From Candidatus Aenigmarchaeota archaeon LH_S6 (GTDB taxonomy: Archaea; Aenigmatarchaeota; Aenigmatarchaeia; QMZS01): a DNA stretch of 35,834 nucleotides. Of the stretch, positions 1 to 8,878 are shown piece by piece. The DNA lies in contig JAGXOK010000006.1 in the NCBI GenBank assembly GCA_023659935.1, positions 1-35,834 of the forward strand. Direction: 5' to 3'. The position numbers and the translations under genes were made by a program. Every line of letters begins with the position of its first letter. Within the stretch, counting starts at the first letter, position 1. A model generated the notes under the pieces. It was not told the DNA's origin. It worked only from the letters and a program-made list of their open reading frames with translations, and did not search any database.

Positions 1-581
1 AAATTAGATAGATCTTGTTCAGCTCTTTTGAGTTGTTCTGCTCTTTTTTTAAAAAAATTTGCTTTTTCTCTATTTTTGCTTTCAAATTCAAATTCTTGTT
101 TTTTTGATAAAAATTTATTTTCCAATTCTGAATTTTTTTTGTTAAGTAAAAATGATTCTCCCTCCTTCTTATTTATTAATTCTTCTCTTTTTTCTCTTTT
201 AAGTTCTCTATCACAGGTTGGGCACTTCTCTTTACTCTCTTTTAGGTTTTTTATAGCATTATCCAAACCTTGTTTTTTCAATTTATTGTTAATTAAGGTT
301 TCTTTTAATTCCTCTATCTCTTTTTCCAACAAGCTAAATTTTTCTTCATCAAAAGTTTGTAAAAATAATTCTGCTTCTTTTTTCTCCCTAACCCTCTTCT
401 CTGATTCATTTATTTTTGAGTGTAGGGTGAACTCTTCTCTTTCTCTCTTTAATTCCTTTTTTTCAAGATTGTTAAAAACCGTTTCTTTATTTTTTAATTC
501 TTTTTCTACTTTCCCTACTCTTTTTTTTGGAGTTTCTTTTATTTCATTCTTAAAAACCGAAATTGTTGTCTTTAATTCAAT
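1..581 (-). pseudogene. rad50: Continuation of Rad50 in the same frame after the TAA (coiled coil and zinc hook CPTC); runs off the window edge
   Basis: Frame read through 582-584 gives IELKTTISVFKNEIKETPKK...KESKEKCPTCDRE; hook codons at 213-224 are in the same frame as the upstream ORF. Confidence 0.7.
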
Positions 582-1349
582 TTATTTGTTTTTCTTTTCT
601 TCTATTTTAATTTTCTTTTCTTTCAAATTTTTTAATTTTTCCATATTTTCTTTTAACGTAGCGTCTAATTTTTTTATTTTATCCTTAGAAGAAGATATTT
701 CATCATTTAATTTACCTAAATAATCTTCCGCTTCTTTTTTGGTATTTTTTAGCTCATTTTCATCAAAACCTGAGAGGGTTTCTTCTTTTGCATTTTTTAA
801 ACTCTTAAATTTATTTGATATTGAAGTTGTTTTTATCCTCGCCAACTCAAATTTTGAAAGTTTTAACAATTGGTCTATATATTCTATCCTGTTCCCTGGA
901 GGAAGGGTCAAAAAATAATCTAGATGGTCTTGCTCAGCATAGATTGCTCTGGAGAATAATTCATAATCTATTTTTAAAATGTGTTCAACTGCCTCTGTAA
1001 CCTGTGCTTGGTTGATTGCTATTAATTTTTCATTTTCCCTCAATTCTGCGTTTGGGGGTCTATCCAAACAAATTTCCCTCCTTATTTCATACTTTTTTTT
1101 GTCTACTTCAAAATTTATTTTAATTTTTGCTGACTCTTCTCTAATAGGTTTATTCATTATCAAATCCGAAACCCTTATCTTCCTTTTATGTATTTTTGGT
1201 GTAGTCCCAAAAAATGCAAAGCAAATTGCATCAAGAATTGTGGATTTCCCAGAGCCAGAGATTCCTATAAATATATTATTCCTCTCCGTGAATTTCAGTT
1301 GGGTTTTTTTATGGGATTTGAAGTTTGATAGTTCGATTTCCTTGATCAT
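582..1349 (-). CDS. rad50: Rad50-like SMC ATPase, N-terminal part (Walker A, start of coiled coil); ends at an in-frame TAA
   Basis: MIKEIELSNFKSHKKTQLKF...GISGSGKSTILDAICFAFFG; Rad50/SbcC N-terminal ABC ATPase. Confidence 0.85.
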   Translation of the reverse strand: MIKEIELSNFKSHKKTQLKFTERNNIFIGISGSGKSTILDAICFAFFGTTPKIHKRKIRVSDLIMNKPIREESAKIKINFEVDKKKYEIRREICLDRPPNAELRENEKLIAINQAQVTEAVEHILKIDYELFSRAIYAEQDHLDYFLTLPPGNRIEYIDQLLKLSKFELARIKTTSISNKFKSLKNAKEETLSGFDENELKNTKKEAEDYLGKLNDEISSSKDKIKKLDATLKENMEKLKNLKEKKIKIEEKKNK

Positions 1350-1381
1350 AATTGGAATAAATAGAAAACTAAATCAATAAA

Positions 1382-1398
1382 TTATAACAGTGTAATAA
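1382..1398. promoter_or_regulatory. 17-bp palindromic motif copy 1 (TTATAACAGTGTAATAA)
   Basis: Between divergent rad50 and alba. Confidence 0.75.
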
Positions 1399-1495
1399 AA
1401 ACAATTTAAAGTTTTTTACGTATTTATAATTAGGCTAACAGCGACTAAAAGTAGTTCAACTACTCTAAATAGTTCCGTTGGTTAATAGGAAGAAA

Positions 1496-1765
1496 ATGGC
1501 AGATAACGAGATCTTGATAGGGAAAAAGCCTTTGATGAGTTACGTCCTCGCGGTTATAACTCAACTTTCAGAGGGCGGAGGTGAAGTAGTAATAAAAGCC
1601 AGAGGTAGAACAATCAGTACTGCAGTTGACATTGCGCAAATTGTTAAAAACAAATTTGCTAAGGATGCAAAGGTAGGTCAAGTGAAGATTGGTACAGACG
1701 AATTAGATGCAAAGGAAGGTGGAAAAATAAATGTTTCAACAATTGAGATACCTGTGAGTAAATAG
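1496..1765 (+). CDS. albA: DNA/RNA-binding protein Alba
   Basis: MADNEILIGKKPLMSYVLAVITQLSEGGGEVVIKARGRTISTAVDIAQIV. Confidence 0.93.
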   Translation: MADNEILIGKKPLMSYVLAVITQLSEGGGEVVIKARGRTISTAVDIAQIVKNKFAKDAKVGQVKIGTDELDAKEGGKINVSTIEIPVSK

Positions 1766-1784
1766 TTTTTATTTTTAATTTTTA

Positions 1785-2156
1785 TTGATTTTTTGTATGT
1801 TGACAGATAAATTGATTATTAGGTTATCGTTGGTTGTTATTATTCTTGGTTTAGTTGGGCTGTATTTAACAAGTATTTTTGTAGAGCCTGAGTTTGTTGA
1901 ATTATCTGAGATTAGTACAAAAAATGTTGGGGATGTTGTAAAAACCAGAGGCATAATCTCGAACTATTCTTTTTCAGAAAAATCTAAAACTTTGTTTTTA
2001 GATCTAGAAGAAAATGGAAAAAAACTAAGCGTTGTACTATTTAATTTTGATGAAAATCTGTTTGAGAGGGGAGATGAAGTTTCTGTAAAAGGAGAGGTTT
2101 CTGTTTATGAAGGGAAATTGGAGATTATTGCCAGAGATATTGAGAAGATTAAATAG
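1785..2156 (+). CDS. Membrane-anchored OB-fold nucleic-acid-binding-like protein
   Basis: One N-terminal TM segment, then a GDVVKTRGIISNY...VKGEVSVYEGKLEIIARDI OB-fold pattern. Confidence 0.6.
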   Translation: MIFCMLTDKLIIRLSLVVIILGLVGLYLTSIFVEPEFVELSEISTKNVGDVVKTRGIISNYSFSEKSKTLFLDLEENGKKLSVVLFNFDENLFERGDEVSVKGEVSVYEGKLEIIARDIEKIK

Positions 2157-2270
2157 AATATAAAGTTTTCCTCTGCCACGCTGCGCTCTCACCTAATCGG
2201 TCGGGTAATTAACAGGAATTTAACGGTTGCACTTGCTCCGCCTAAATCTCAACTTATATATTTGTATATT

Positions 2271-3917
2271 TTATAAACAACTTCTCACAAAACCATAAAA
2301 CAAAGGTGACGGTTTTAGCGGATTTGATTTAAATTCTGGGTGTGATTGGGTTGCTACAAAGAATTTGTGTTTTGGGAGTTCCATAAATTCCATTAATTTT
2401 GTCCTGTCTTTTCTTAAGTGATAACCTGAAAATATTAACCCTTTCTCTTCCAGAATAGGTATAAACTCTGGATTTATTTCATACCTGTGCCTGTGCCTCT
2501 CAAAGATTTTGTTACTTTTAATCAAATCAAAGTTTTTATACAATTCATGAACTTTTAAATTCTCTTTTAAAATTGTTGGGTAACCCCCAAGTCTCATCGT
2601 TGCTCCATATCTGTTATTCTCTAACACTTGTTTTTGTTCTGGTAAAATAGCTATAACTGGATTTTTTGTATTTTCATCAATTTCTATTGAATTTGCATCT
2701 CCCAAACCACAAACATTTCTGGAAAATTCAATAACTGCCAGTTGCATTCCTAAACATAGACCCAAAAATGGGATTTTGTTTTCTCTTGCATATTTTACAG
2801 CAGAGATAATACCTTCAACTCCCCTGCTTCCAAAACCTCCTGGAACTATTATTCCATCATATTGGCTCAAGGTTTTTATTGAATTTAAATCCTCTTCAAA
2901 GTGTTGAGAATTTACCCATGTTAAATCAGGACTAACACCATTAGCCCAACATGCATATTTTATTGCCTCAATTACAGAAATATAAGAATCAGATAAAACA
3001 AAATCCCCAGTTGCAAAATATTTTCCAACAACTGCAATCTTGATTTTTCTTTTTATTGATTTTATTTTCCTGATAAGTTGCTTCCAATCCTCCAAATCTG
3101 TTTTTTTGGGACTTAAACCAAATTTTTTAAGAATTTTAGTGGCAAGGTCTCCTCTATCTAAATTCAAAGGCACCTCATAAATAGAATCTACATCAGGGAC
3201 AGAAATAACATTCTCATTGGGCATATTACAGAATATTGATAATTTTTTCTTCCTCTTTTCATCAAGAGGCCTTTCTGCTCTTGCAAGTATAAAATCAGCC
3301 TGAATACCTGCCGAGTTTAAAGACCTGGCTGCATATTGAGTTGGTTTTGTTTTCATCTCACCAATTTTTTCAGGGATGGGTAAATAGCTAACTAAAATAA
3401 ATAAAACATCCTTTGGTTTTTGTAACCTCATCATTCTGGCAGCTTCTAAAAATAAAAGATTTTGATACTCTCCTACTGTTCCACCAATCTCTATTAAAAC
3501 AAAATCAGCCTGGGTTTTTTGAGCTACTTTTTTTATTCGTAAAATTACCTCCTTGGGAATATCAGGCACCACCTCTACACATCTTCCCCTATATCCTAAA
3601 TTCCTTTCTCTTTCTATTACTGCCTGATAAACTCTGCCGGTAGTAATATAATTATCAGTTGACAAGTTCTCATCTAAAAATCTCTCATAATTTCCAACAT
3701 CCTGATCACATTCCGTGCCATCATCAGTTACAAAAATTTCCCCATGTTCAACAGGGTTCATCGTTCCTGCATCAACATTGACATAAGGATCAATTTTAAT
3801 TGCTGTAACTTTAAATCCTCTTGATTTTAAAATCCTGCCAATAGAAGCCACTGTAGTCCCCTTTCCAACAGAAGACATCACTCCACCAATCACAAAAATA
3901 TATTTTATCTGCATCAT
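2271..3917 (-). CDS. pyrG: CTP synthase
   Basis: IFVIGGVMSSVGKGTTVASIGRILKSRG...DPYVNVDAGTMNPVEHGEIFVTDDG; GATase domain GLCLGMQLAVIEF. Confidence 0.97.
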   Translation of the reverse strand: MMQIKYIFVIGGVMSSVGKGTTVASIGRILKSRGFKVTAIKIDPYVNVDAGTMNPVEHGEIFVTDDGTECDQDVGNYERFLDENLSTDNYITTGRVYQAVIERERNLGYRGRCVEVVPDIPKEVILRIKKVAQKTQADFVLIEIGGTVGEYQNLLFLEAARMMRLQKPKDVLFILVSYLPIPEKIGEMKTKPTQYAARSLNSAGIQADFILARAERPLDEKRKKKLSIFCNMPNENVISVPDVDSIYEVPLNLDRGDLATKILKKFGLSPKKTDLEDWKQLIRKIKSIKRKIKIAVVGKYFATGDFVLSDSYISVIEAIKYACWANGVSPDLTWVNSQHFEEDLNSIKTLSQYDGIIVPGGFGSRGVEGIISAVKYARENKIPFLGLCLGMQLAVIEFSRNVCGLGDANSIEIDENTKNPVIAILPEQKQVLENNRYGATMRLGGYPTILKENLKVHELYKNFDLIKSNKIFERHRHRYEINPEFIPILEEKGLIFSGYHLRKDRTKLMEFMELPKHKFFVATQSHPEFKSNPLKPSPLFYGFVRSCL

Positions 3918-3946
3918 TAATATAAAATAATTTTTAATTAAGAAAG

Positions 3947-3961
3947 TATAACAGTGTTATA
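3947..3961. promoter_or_regulatory. Palindromic motif copy 2 (TATAACA-G-TGTTATA, perfect dyad)
   Basis: 30 bp upstream of the pyrG start. Confidence 0.75.
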
Positions 3962-4121
3962 AAACCAAAATTTCGTTAGAGTTGAATATCCTAAATCAAT
4001 TATAAATTGTCAACTTTTACCGATATTGTCTTTATTCCCCCATATCTCTAAAAATTTTGATGGTCTAAAAATTGAAGTAAAATTATGTTGGACACCGTCC
4101 AATAATAAATAAAGTATATTT

Positions 4122-4421
4122 ATGGTGAAAGAAAAAAATAGAAAGAAAATAAAGAAAATTTTGTTGACTCTAGTAAAAACTCCAGAAGGGTTGTGGGTTA
4201 GAGAGATAGCAAGAGAGACAGGTATTGCTAAATCCACAGTCCATTATTATATAGATAAAGTTATAAACGAAATCATAGAAAATATTGGTGTAAAAGATAA
4301 GTCTGGTAGGTATTTTGGTGTAAGAATTATAAGATTAAAGCCTAAAATAAGAGATACTATTGAAAAGGAAGGTTTGAAAAAGGTATATAAATTCTTAAAA
4401 ATATCTAAAAATAGTACGTGA
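4122..4421 (+). CDS. Winged-helix/HTH DNA-binding protein
   Basis: VKTPEGLWVREIARETGIAKSTVHYYIDKVINE, typical HTH. Confidence 0.75.
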   Translation: MVKEKNRKKIKKILLTLVKTPEGLWVREIARETGIAKSTVHYYIDKVINEIIENIGVKDKSGRYFGVRIIRLKPKIRDTIEKEGLKKVYKFLKISKNST

Positions 4422-4752
4422 ACTGGATGTGAATAGCGTGAAATTCACGTGAACTGGATGTGAACAGCGTGAACTTTAGGTGAACTTGGCGTGAATAGCG
4501 TGAACTTCAGGTGAACTGGATGTGAATAGCGTGAACTTCACGTGAACGTAAAGTCCAAAATTTCAGGGTTATAGTTAAAATAAAAGGGTCGTGTGAATCT
4601 AGCGTGAATAGCGTGAAATTCACGTGAATTGGATGTGAACAGAGTGAACTTCAGGTGAACTTGGCGTGAATAGCGTGAACTTCAGGTGAACTGGATGTGA
4701 ACAGCGTGAACTTCACGTGAACTCGATGTGAACAGCGTGAACTTCACGTGAA
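4418..4752 (+). repeat. Iteron-like array, left part: 13 GTGAA (4418-4546) and 16 GTGAA (4593-4752) in 11-9-11 bp spacing
   Basis: GTGAA starts at 4418, 4429, 4438, 4449, 4460, 4469, 4480, 4491, 4500, 4511, 4522, 4531, 4542 and 4593, 4604, 4613, ... 4748; 31-bp period. Confidence 0.95.
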
Positions 4753-4892
4753 GTAAAAAGACGTTTTATATAATGGATTTTCCAAAAAAATAAATAAATA
4801 TTTTTTTGATTTGTTGTTTTGATATAAATTTGGTTTTTTATTTATATATAACTATATAATTATGTAGCCTGTAGATAACTATCAAAATATAA
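4753..4892. other. AT-rich segment between the two repeat blocks (candidate DNA-unwinding element)
   Basis: Near-uninterrupted A/T between repeat blocks, e.g. aaataaataaatatttttttgatttgttg and tttatatataactatataatt. Confidence 0.5.
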
Positions 4893-5001
4893 ATGAACTT
4901 CAGGTGAACTTGGCGTGAACAGCGTGAATTTCACGTGAACTGGATGTGAATAGCGTGAACTTCACGTGAACTGGATGTGAATAGCGTGAACTTCACGTGA
5001 A
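4893..5001 (+). repeat. Iteron-like array, right part: 10 GTGAA plus one degenerate ATGAA, same 31-bp register
   Basis: GTGAA at 4904, 4915, 4924, 4935, 4946, 4955, 4966, 4977, 4986, 4997. Confidence 0.95.
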
Positions 5002-5015
5002 CTAAAAAGATAAAG

Positions 5016-6077
5016 ATGGATGAGATAGAAAAATACCAAAAATGGTTGGATAAACAAAATCTTAGAAGAAACCCTTTTACTTTAGAGATAAATCCTTCGA
5101 TAATAGTTGGGTATAAAGAACAAATAACAAAATTGCTAAAAAATATTAACCAGCAGCAAAAAATAATTTTACTCACAGGAGCCACTGGAAGTGGAAAAAC
5201 AAGTATAGTTTCTTATTTAACTTTAACAAATAAAGATTACGTAATATTAAACAAACCACCAAGGGAAGTTTCAAAGTTATTAAATATTTCAAGTTATTTT
5301 ATCAAAGATCTACCTTTTTTAGCTAAGATTTTTGTGAGAAAACCAAAAAAAATAGATGATTTTCCTGATTTTTTAAATAAAATTATAAAAAAACCAAAAG
5401 TTTTGTTTATCGATGAATCTCACGAGGCAAGTATTGAGGTTTTGGAATGGCTTAGAATTATCTCTGACCAAGTACAAAACCTAACTATTGTATTCTCCGC
5501 TCTTCCTGTATTTAATGAAATTTTGAGTAAAAATCTGGAAACATTAAAAAAAAGGATCATAGAAACTGTTGAATTAGAGGCCTTAACAAAAGAAGAAGTA
5601 GAAAAATTGATAAGAAAGAGGATGGAAAGTGCTGGTGGAACTGATATAAAACCCTTCACTTACAATATAATAGAATATATTTATTCTAGAACCGGAGGAT
5701 TCCCAAGAGCTGTTGTAACATTATGTAATAATCTAATAAATCTTGGCGCTGAGAATGAGGCTGAGAGAGTAGATATGAACTTAATATCTAAAAAACCCCC
5801 AATAAAACGAGAAAAAAAGCTAAATATAGAAAATTTAAAGGATTTATCAAGTAAGCAAATAAAGATTATTAATACTCTTGCAGAATTCGAACCCCTCACA
5901 CCTAATAAACTTATAAACTATTTTCCAGATTATCCCTCAGAAAAACATGGGTTAAGAGCAATAAATAACCTACTAAGAAGGCTTGTAAAAGAGGGTTATA
6001 TTGAGAGGGAAAGAAAAGGAAAAAGTTATTATTATAAACTAAATCCTTCTACTAGAACAGTTTTGGTAAGATCTTAA
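5016..6077 (+). CDS. AAA+ ATPase with C-terminal winged helix (Orc1/Cdc6-like or ExeA-like initiator candidate)
   Basis: Walker A GATGSGKTS, Walker B VLFIDES, RTGGFPRAVVTLCNNL lid, C-terminal wHTH RRLVKEGYIERERKGKSYYYKL. Confidence 0.75.
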   Translation: MDEIEKYQKWLDKQNLRRNPFTLEINPSIIVGYKEQITKLLKNINQQQKIILLTGATGSGKTSIVSYLTLTNKDYVILNKPPREVSKLLNISSYFIKDLPFLAKIFVRKPKKIDDFPDFLNKIIKKPKVLFIDESHEASIEVLEWLRIISDQVQNLTIVFSALPVFNEILSKNLETLKKRIIETVELEALTKEEVEKLIRKRMESAGGTDIKPFTYNIIEYIYSRTGGFPRAVVTLCNNLINLGAENEAERVDMNLISKKPPIKREKKLNIENLKDLSSKQIKIINTLAEFEPLTPNKLINYFPDYPSEKHGLRAINNLLRRLVKEGYIERERKGKSYYYKLNPSTRTVLVRS

Positions 6078-6213
6078 TTATATATAGAGTTGTTGTTTAT
6101 TATACCTTATCACAGAGTGCAGATAAGTCAAGTCAAACTTAAAAATACAGAGAATTTATCTTGCTTAGAACTATCAATCACCAAAAACACATCATTATGT
6201 AACAAGTTTATAA

Positions 6214-6230
6214 TTATAACGCTGTAATAA
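6214..6230. promoter_or_regulatory. Palindromic motif copy 3 (TTATAACGCTGTAATAA)
   Basis: Intergenic, upstream of the transposase remnant. Confidence 0.65.
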
Positions 6231-6282
6231 GAGATTACTCAGACCCTTAGTTTTCTTGTGGAGATAAACTGTCTTTAATAAT

Positions 6283-6528
6283 AAGTTCAAAAATGGTTCA
6301 AGAAAAACAAAAGTTAGATTAAGACAAAGATTTCTATGCAAGGATTGTAAAAAAACTTTTGTTTTAGAAGTTATCAAAGGAAAGAAAGCACAAACAGATA
6401 TAATAACCTTAACTATGGATTTATATTTCAAAACTTTTTCATTAAGAGATATTAGAGATACAATCAGCCAACATTTTAATATTAATTTATCCCATGAAAC
6501 AATTAGAAGGTGGATAAGCAGTTTATGA
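6283..6528 (+). pseudogene. Transposase remnant (zinc-ribbon/HTH N-terminal part only)
   Basis: Translated KFKNGSRKTKVRLRQRFLCKDCKKTFVLEV...LYFKTFSLRDIRDTISQHFNINLSHETIRRWISSL*; DDE catalytic region absent. Confidence 0.6.
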
Positions 6529-6598
6529 ATAAAATGAATGAATAAAGTATATATCCTACTACTAAAATCCTTAAATATAAGTAATAAGTATATATATT

Positions 6599-6847
6599 AT
6601 GGTAGAAAAAGTTGATGAGATGGATAAAAAGATTACAACAAAAGAAATAGACATAGTTGAGAATATACAAGAACTTATAACAAAAAATCCAGATGTTGAA
6701 TTTCCAGAAAAAAAGTTGGAAGATTTAGTCATGAATAGTAAAAAGGGAAATATCTTAGAGATAACTATGAGTATAGGGTCTCCGATAAAGATAATTAATG
6801 TTGAAGTAGTAAATGAAGAATTTTTTGAAAAGAACCTTTTTATTTAA
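6599..6847 (+). CDS. Hypothetical small acidic protein
   Basis: 82-aa ORF, TATA-like sequence upstream; no recognised family. Confidence 0.5.
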   Translation: MVEKVDEMDKKITTKEIDIVENIQELITKNPDVEFPEKKLEDLVMNSKKGNILEITMSIGSPIKIINVEVVNEEFFEKNLFI

Positions 6848-6854
6848 TTTTACT

Positions 6855-7331
6855 ATGGTTAGAGTTTATTATCCTTATCGTATTTTAGTAGATTATTTTT
6901 TTGTTAAACAATGGATAAGTGAAGGTAAGAGGTATGAAATATTTACTAGATTAATGAAAACTAAAGCTACTTCTTCAATACATAAGAAATCACATAATTT
7001 AATGTTAGATGAAGATTTTGATAAAATAGTAACCGACAAAAAACTAAACTCAAATATTTTAGGAGCTATGGTAAAAAGGATAGATATACCTCCGTCTTTA
7101 AAAGAAATAAAAGACCCTATAACTAAAACCATCTTATTTTCTATCAGATTGAGTTCTATAGCACCTTATGGTGTTTATATATTTACAAATGAGGAAACGA
7201 AAGAGAAATATGAAAATAATAGACACTATATAGGTATAAAATCTGTAGTAGCTGTACCTTTTCGGAAAGCCTTAAGAATTGTAGATAGTTTCCATAACTT
7301 ACTTATCGGAGAAAGAGATCTTTTTCGGTAA
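6855..7331 (+). CDS. Hypothetical protein, likely translated from MVRVYYPYRILVDYFF
   Basis: Second ORF of a two-gene unit; no recognised family. Confidence 0.55.
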   Translation: MVRVYYPYRILVDYFFVKQWISEGKRYEIFTRLMKTKATSSIHKKSHNLMLDEDFDKIVTDKKLNSNILGAMVKRIDIPPSLKEIKDPITKTILFSIRLSSIAPYGVYIFTNEETKEKYENNRHYIGIKSVVAVPFRKALRIVDSFHNLLIGERDLFR

Positions 7332-7412
7332 ATTTGGATAAATTCAACTTATCAACCGCATTTGACAGTTTTATTTATCAACCGTAGATTAGACAGAAAG
7401 AAGTTTATAATT

Positions 7413-7429
7413 TTATAACATTGTAATAA
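7413..7429. promoter_or_regulatory. Palindromic motif copy 4 (TTATAACATTGTAATAA)
   Basis: In the candidate origin. Confidence 0.75.
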
Positions 7430-7530
7430 CTTAGGATGTTTTGAAGTTAAAGAAAACCAAAAATTTCTTTCAACCGAATGCGACACTTTTATCTATCAAC
7501 CTTAATTGCGACAGAAAGAAAAATATTATA

Positions 7531-7547
7531 TTATTACATTGTTATAA
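7531..7547. promoter_or_regulatory. Palindromic motif copy 5, reverse orientation (TTATTACATTGTTATAA)
   Basis: In the candidate origin, 118 bp after copy 4. Confidence 0.75.
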
Positions 7548-7573
7548 TGTATGGAAATAAGATAATATTATAA

Positions 7574-7598
7574 CATTCCAATGGAAACAAAGGGGAGT
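7574..7598 (+). promoter_or_regulatory. ORB-like origin recognition box upstream of orc1/cdc6
   Basis: cattccaatggaaacaaaggggagt resembles the archaeal ORB core (TTCCAnTGGAAACnAAnGGG). Confidence 0.8.
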
Positions 7599-7681
7599 CC
7601 CACTAACATTCCAAAATACATTTTCTAAAAGATATAATAAAAAACCAAAAACTATATATAATTTCCATACGAAATATAGGT

Positions 7682-8878
7682 ATGCAAAAGAAACTTAAAA
7701 AATATTTTTTGGAATACCTTAACAAACAAGGTTTTTTTATTAATAAAAATCTACTAACCCCTAATTATATACCAAATGAAATCTTACACAGAGATGAGCA
7801 AGTTTCAAATATTGCAAAGGTTCTAGCCCCAGCATTGAAAGTAGAGCAACCCTCAAATTTATTTATTTATGGGACAACAGGAACAGGAAAATCTGTTGCT
7901 ATAAAATATATTTTTAATGAATTAATAAGTACAAAAAACACAAATTTTAAACTCATTTATATAAACTGTAAATTAAAGAAAACATCAGATACAGAATATA
8001 GAATGTTGGCTTATATACTTAAAGAATTAAATTTTCCAGTTCCAGATACGGGATTGCCAACAGAAGCCCTATATAACAAATTGTTTGAGTTACTAGACAA
8101 TAAAAAACAAATTTTCCTACTTGCTTTGGATGAGTTAGACGCACTTGTTAAAAAAATAGGGGATGGGCTTTTGTATAATCTGACAAGGATAAACACAGAA
8201 TTAAATAAATCAAAAATTAGCATTATAGGAATATCCAACGATATTTCATTTACAGATTATTTAGACCCAAGAGTAAAAAGTTCATTATCTGAAGAGGAGA
8301 TAATTTTTCCTCCTTATAATGCAATGCAATTAAAAGATATTTTACAAGAGAGGGTAAGAATTGCATTAAAACCAGGAATTTGTTCTGAGGGGGTTATAAG
8401 TAAATGTGCAGCTATAGCAGCTCAAGACCAAGGAGATGCGAGAAGGGCTTTAGATTTATTAAGGGTTGCAACAGAAATTGCTGAAAGAAATGAAGATATA
8501 GAAATTACAGAAAATCATGTAACTATTGCAGAGCAGAAATTAGAATTAGATAGGGTTGTGGAGTTAGCGAAAGTTCAACCAAAGCATTCACAATTAACTC
8601 TTTATTCAATTTTAAAACTTTTTGAAAAAGGTACCGAGCAGATTTTGACAGGAGATGTTTATGAAATCTATTATTTACTTTGTAAAAGAAATGGGTATAG
8701 ATTTTTAACCCAAAGAAGGGTTTCTGATTTAATTTCTGAATTAGATATGCTTGGGCTGATTTCAACAAAAGTTGTTTCAAAAGGAAGATATGGGAGGACA
8801 AGAGAGATTAGAATAGCAATCGCAAAAAAACCTTTTGATGTTTTAAAATCATATTTTTCCAATTTGTTTGAAATATGA
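7682..8878 (+). CDS. cdc6: Orc1/Cdc6 replication initiator
   Basis: LHRDEQVSNIAKVLAPALKVEQPSNLFIYGTTGTGKSVAIKYIF; LDELDALV; GDARRALDLLRVATEIAE; C-terminal wHTH. Confidence 0.95.
   Translation: MQKKLKKYFLEYLNKQGFFINKNLLTPNYIPNEILHRDEQVSNIAKVLAPALKVEQPSNLFIYGTTGTGKSVAIKYIFNELISTKNTNFKLIYINCKLKKTSDTEYRMLAYILKELNFPVPDTGLPTEALYNKLFELLDNKKQIFLLALDELDALVKKIGDGLLYNLTRINTELNKSKISIIGISNDISFTDYLDPRVKSSLSEEEIIFPPYNAMQLKDILQERVRIALKPGICSEGVISKCAAIAAQDQGDARRALDLLRVATEIAERNEDIEITENHVTIAEQKLELDRVVELAKVQPKHSQLTLYSILKLFEKGTEQILTGDVYEIYYLLCKRNGYRFLTQRRVSDLISELDMLGLISTKVVSKGRYGRTREIRIAIAKKPFDVLKSYFSNLFEI

Larger units (their letters stand above)
7351..7547. repeat. 118-bp-phased repeated module: two copies of [ATCAACCg..GACA x2 + GACAGAAAG + 17-bp palindrome]
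   Basis: ATCAACC-type boxes at 7351, 7377, 7469, 7495 and palindromes at 7413, 7531; all offsets equal 118 bp. Confidence 0.85.

Noticed and set aside
28-723. 231-aa plus-strand ORF rich in Ser/Phe
   Set aside because: Antisense of the Rad50 coiled coil; Ser/Phe/Leu-rich composition is typical of a reverse Lys/Glu coding strand
4418-5001. CRISPR array
   Set aside because: No unique spacers; the whole unit repeats and the spacing is 9-11 bp between pentamers
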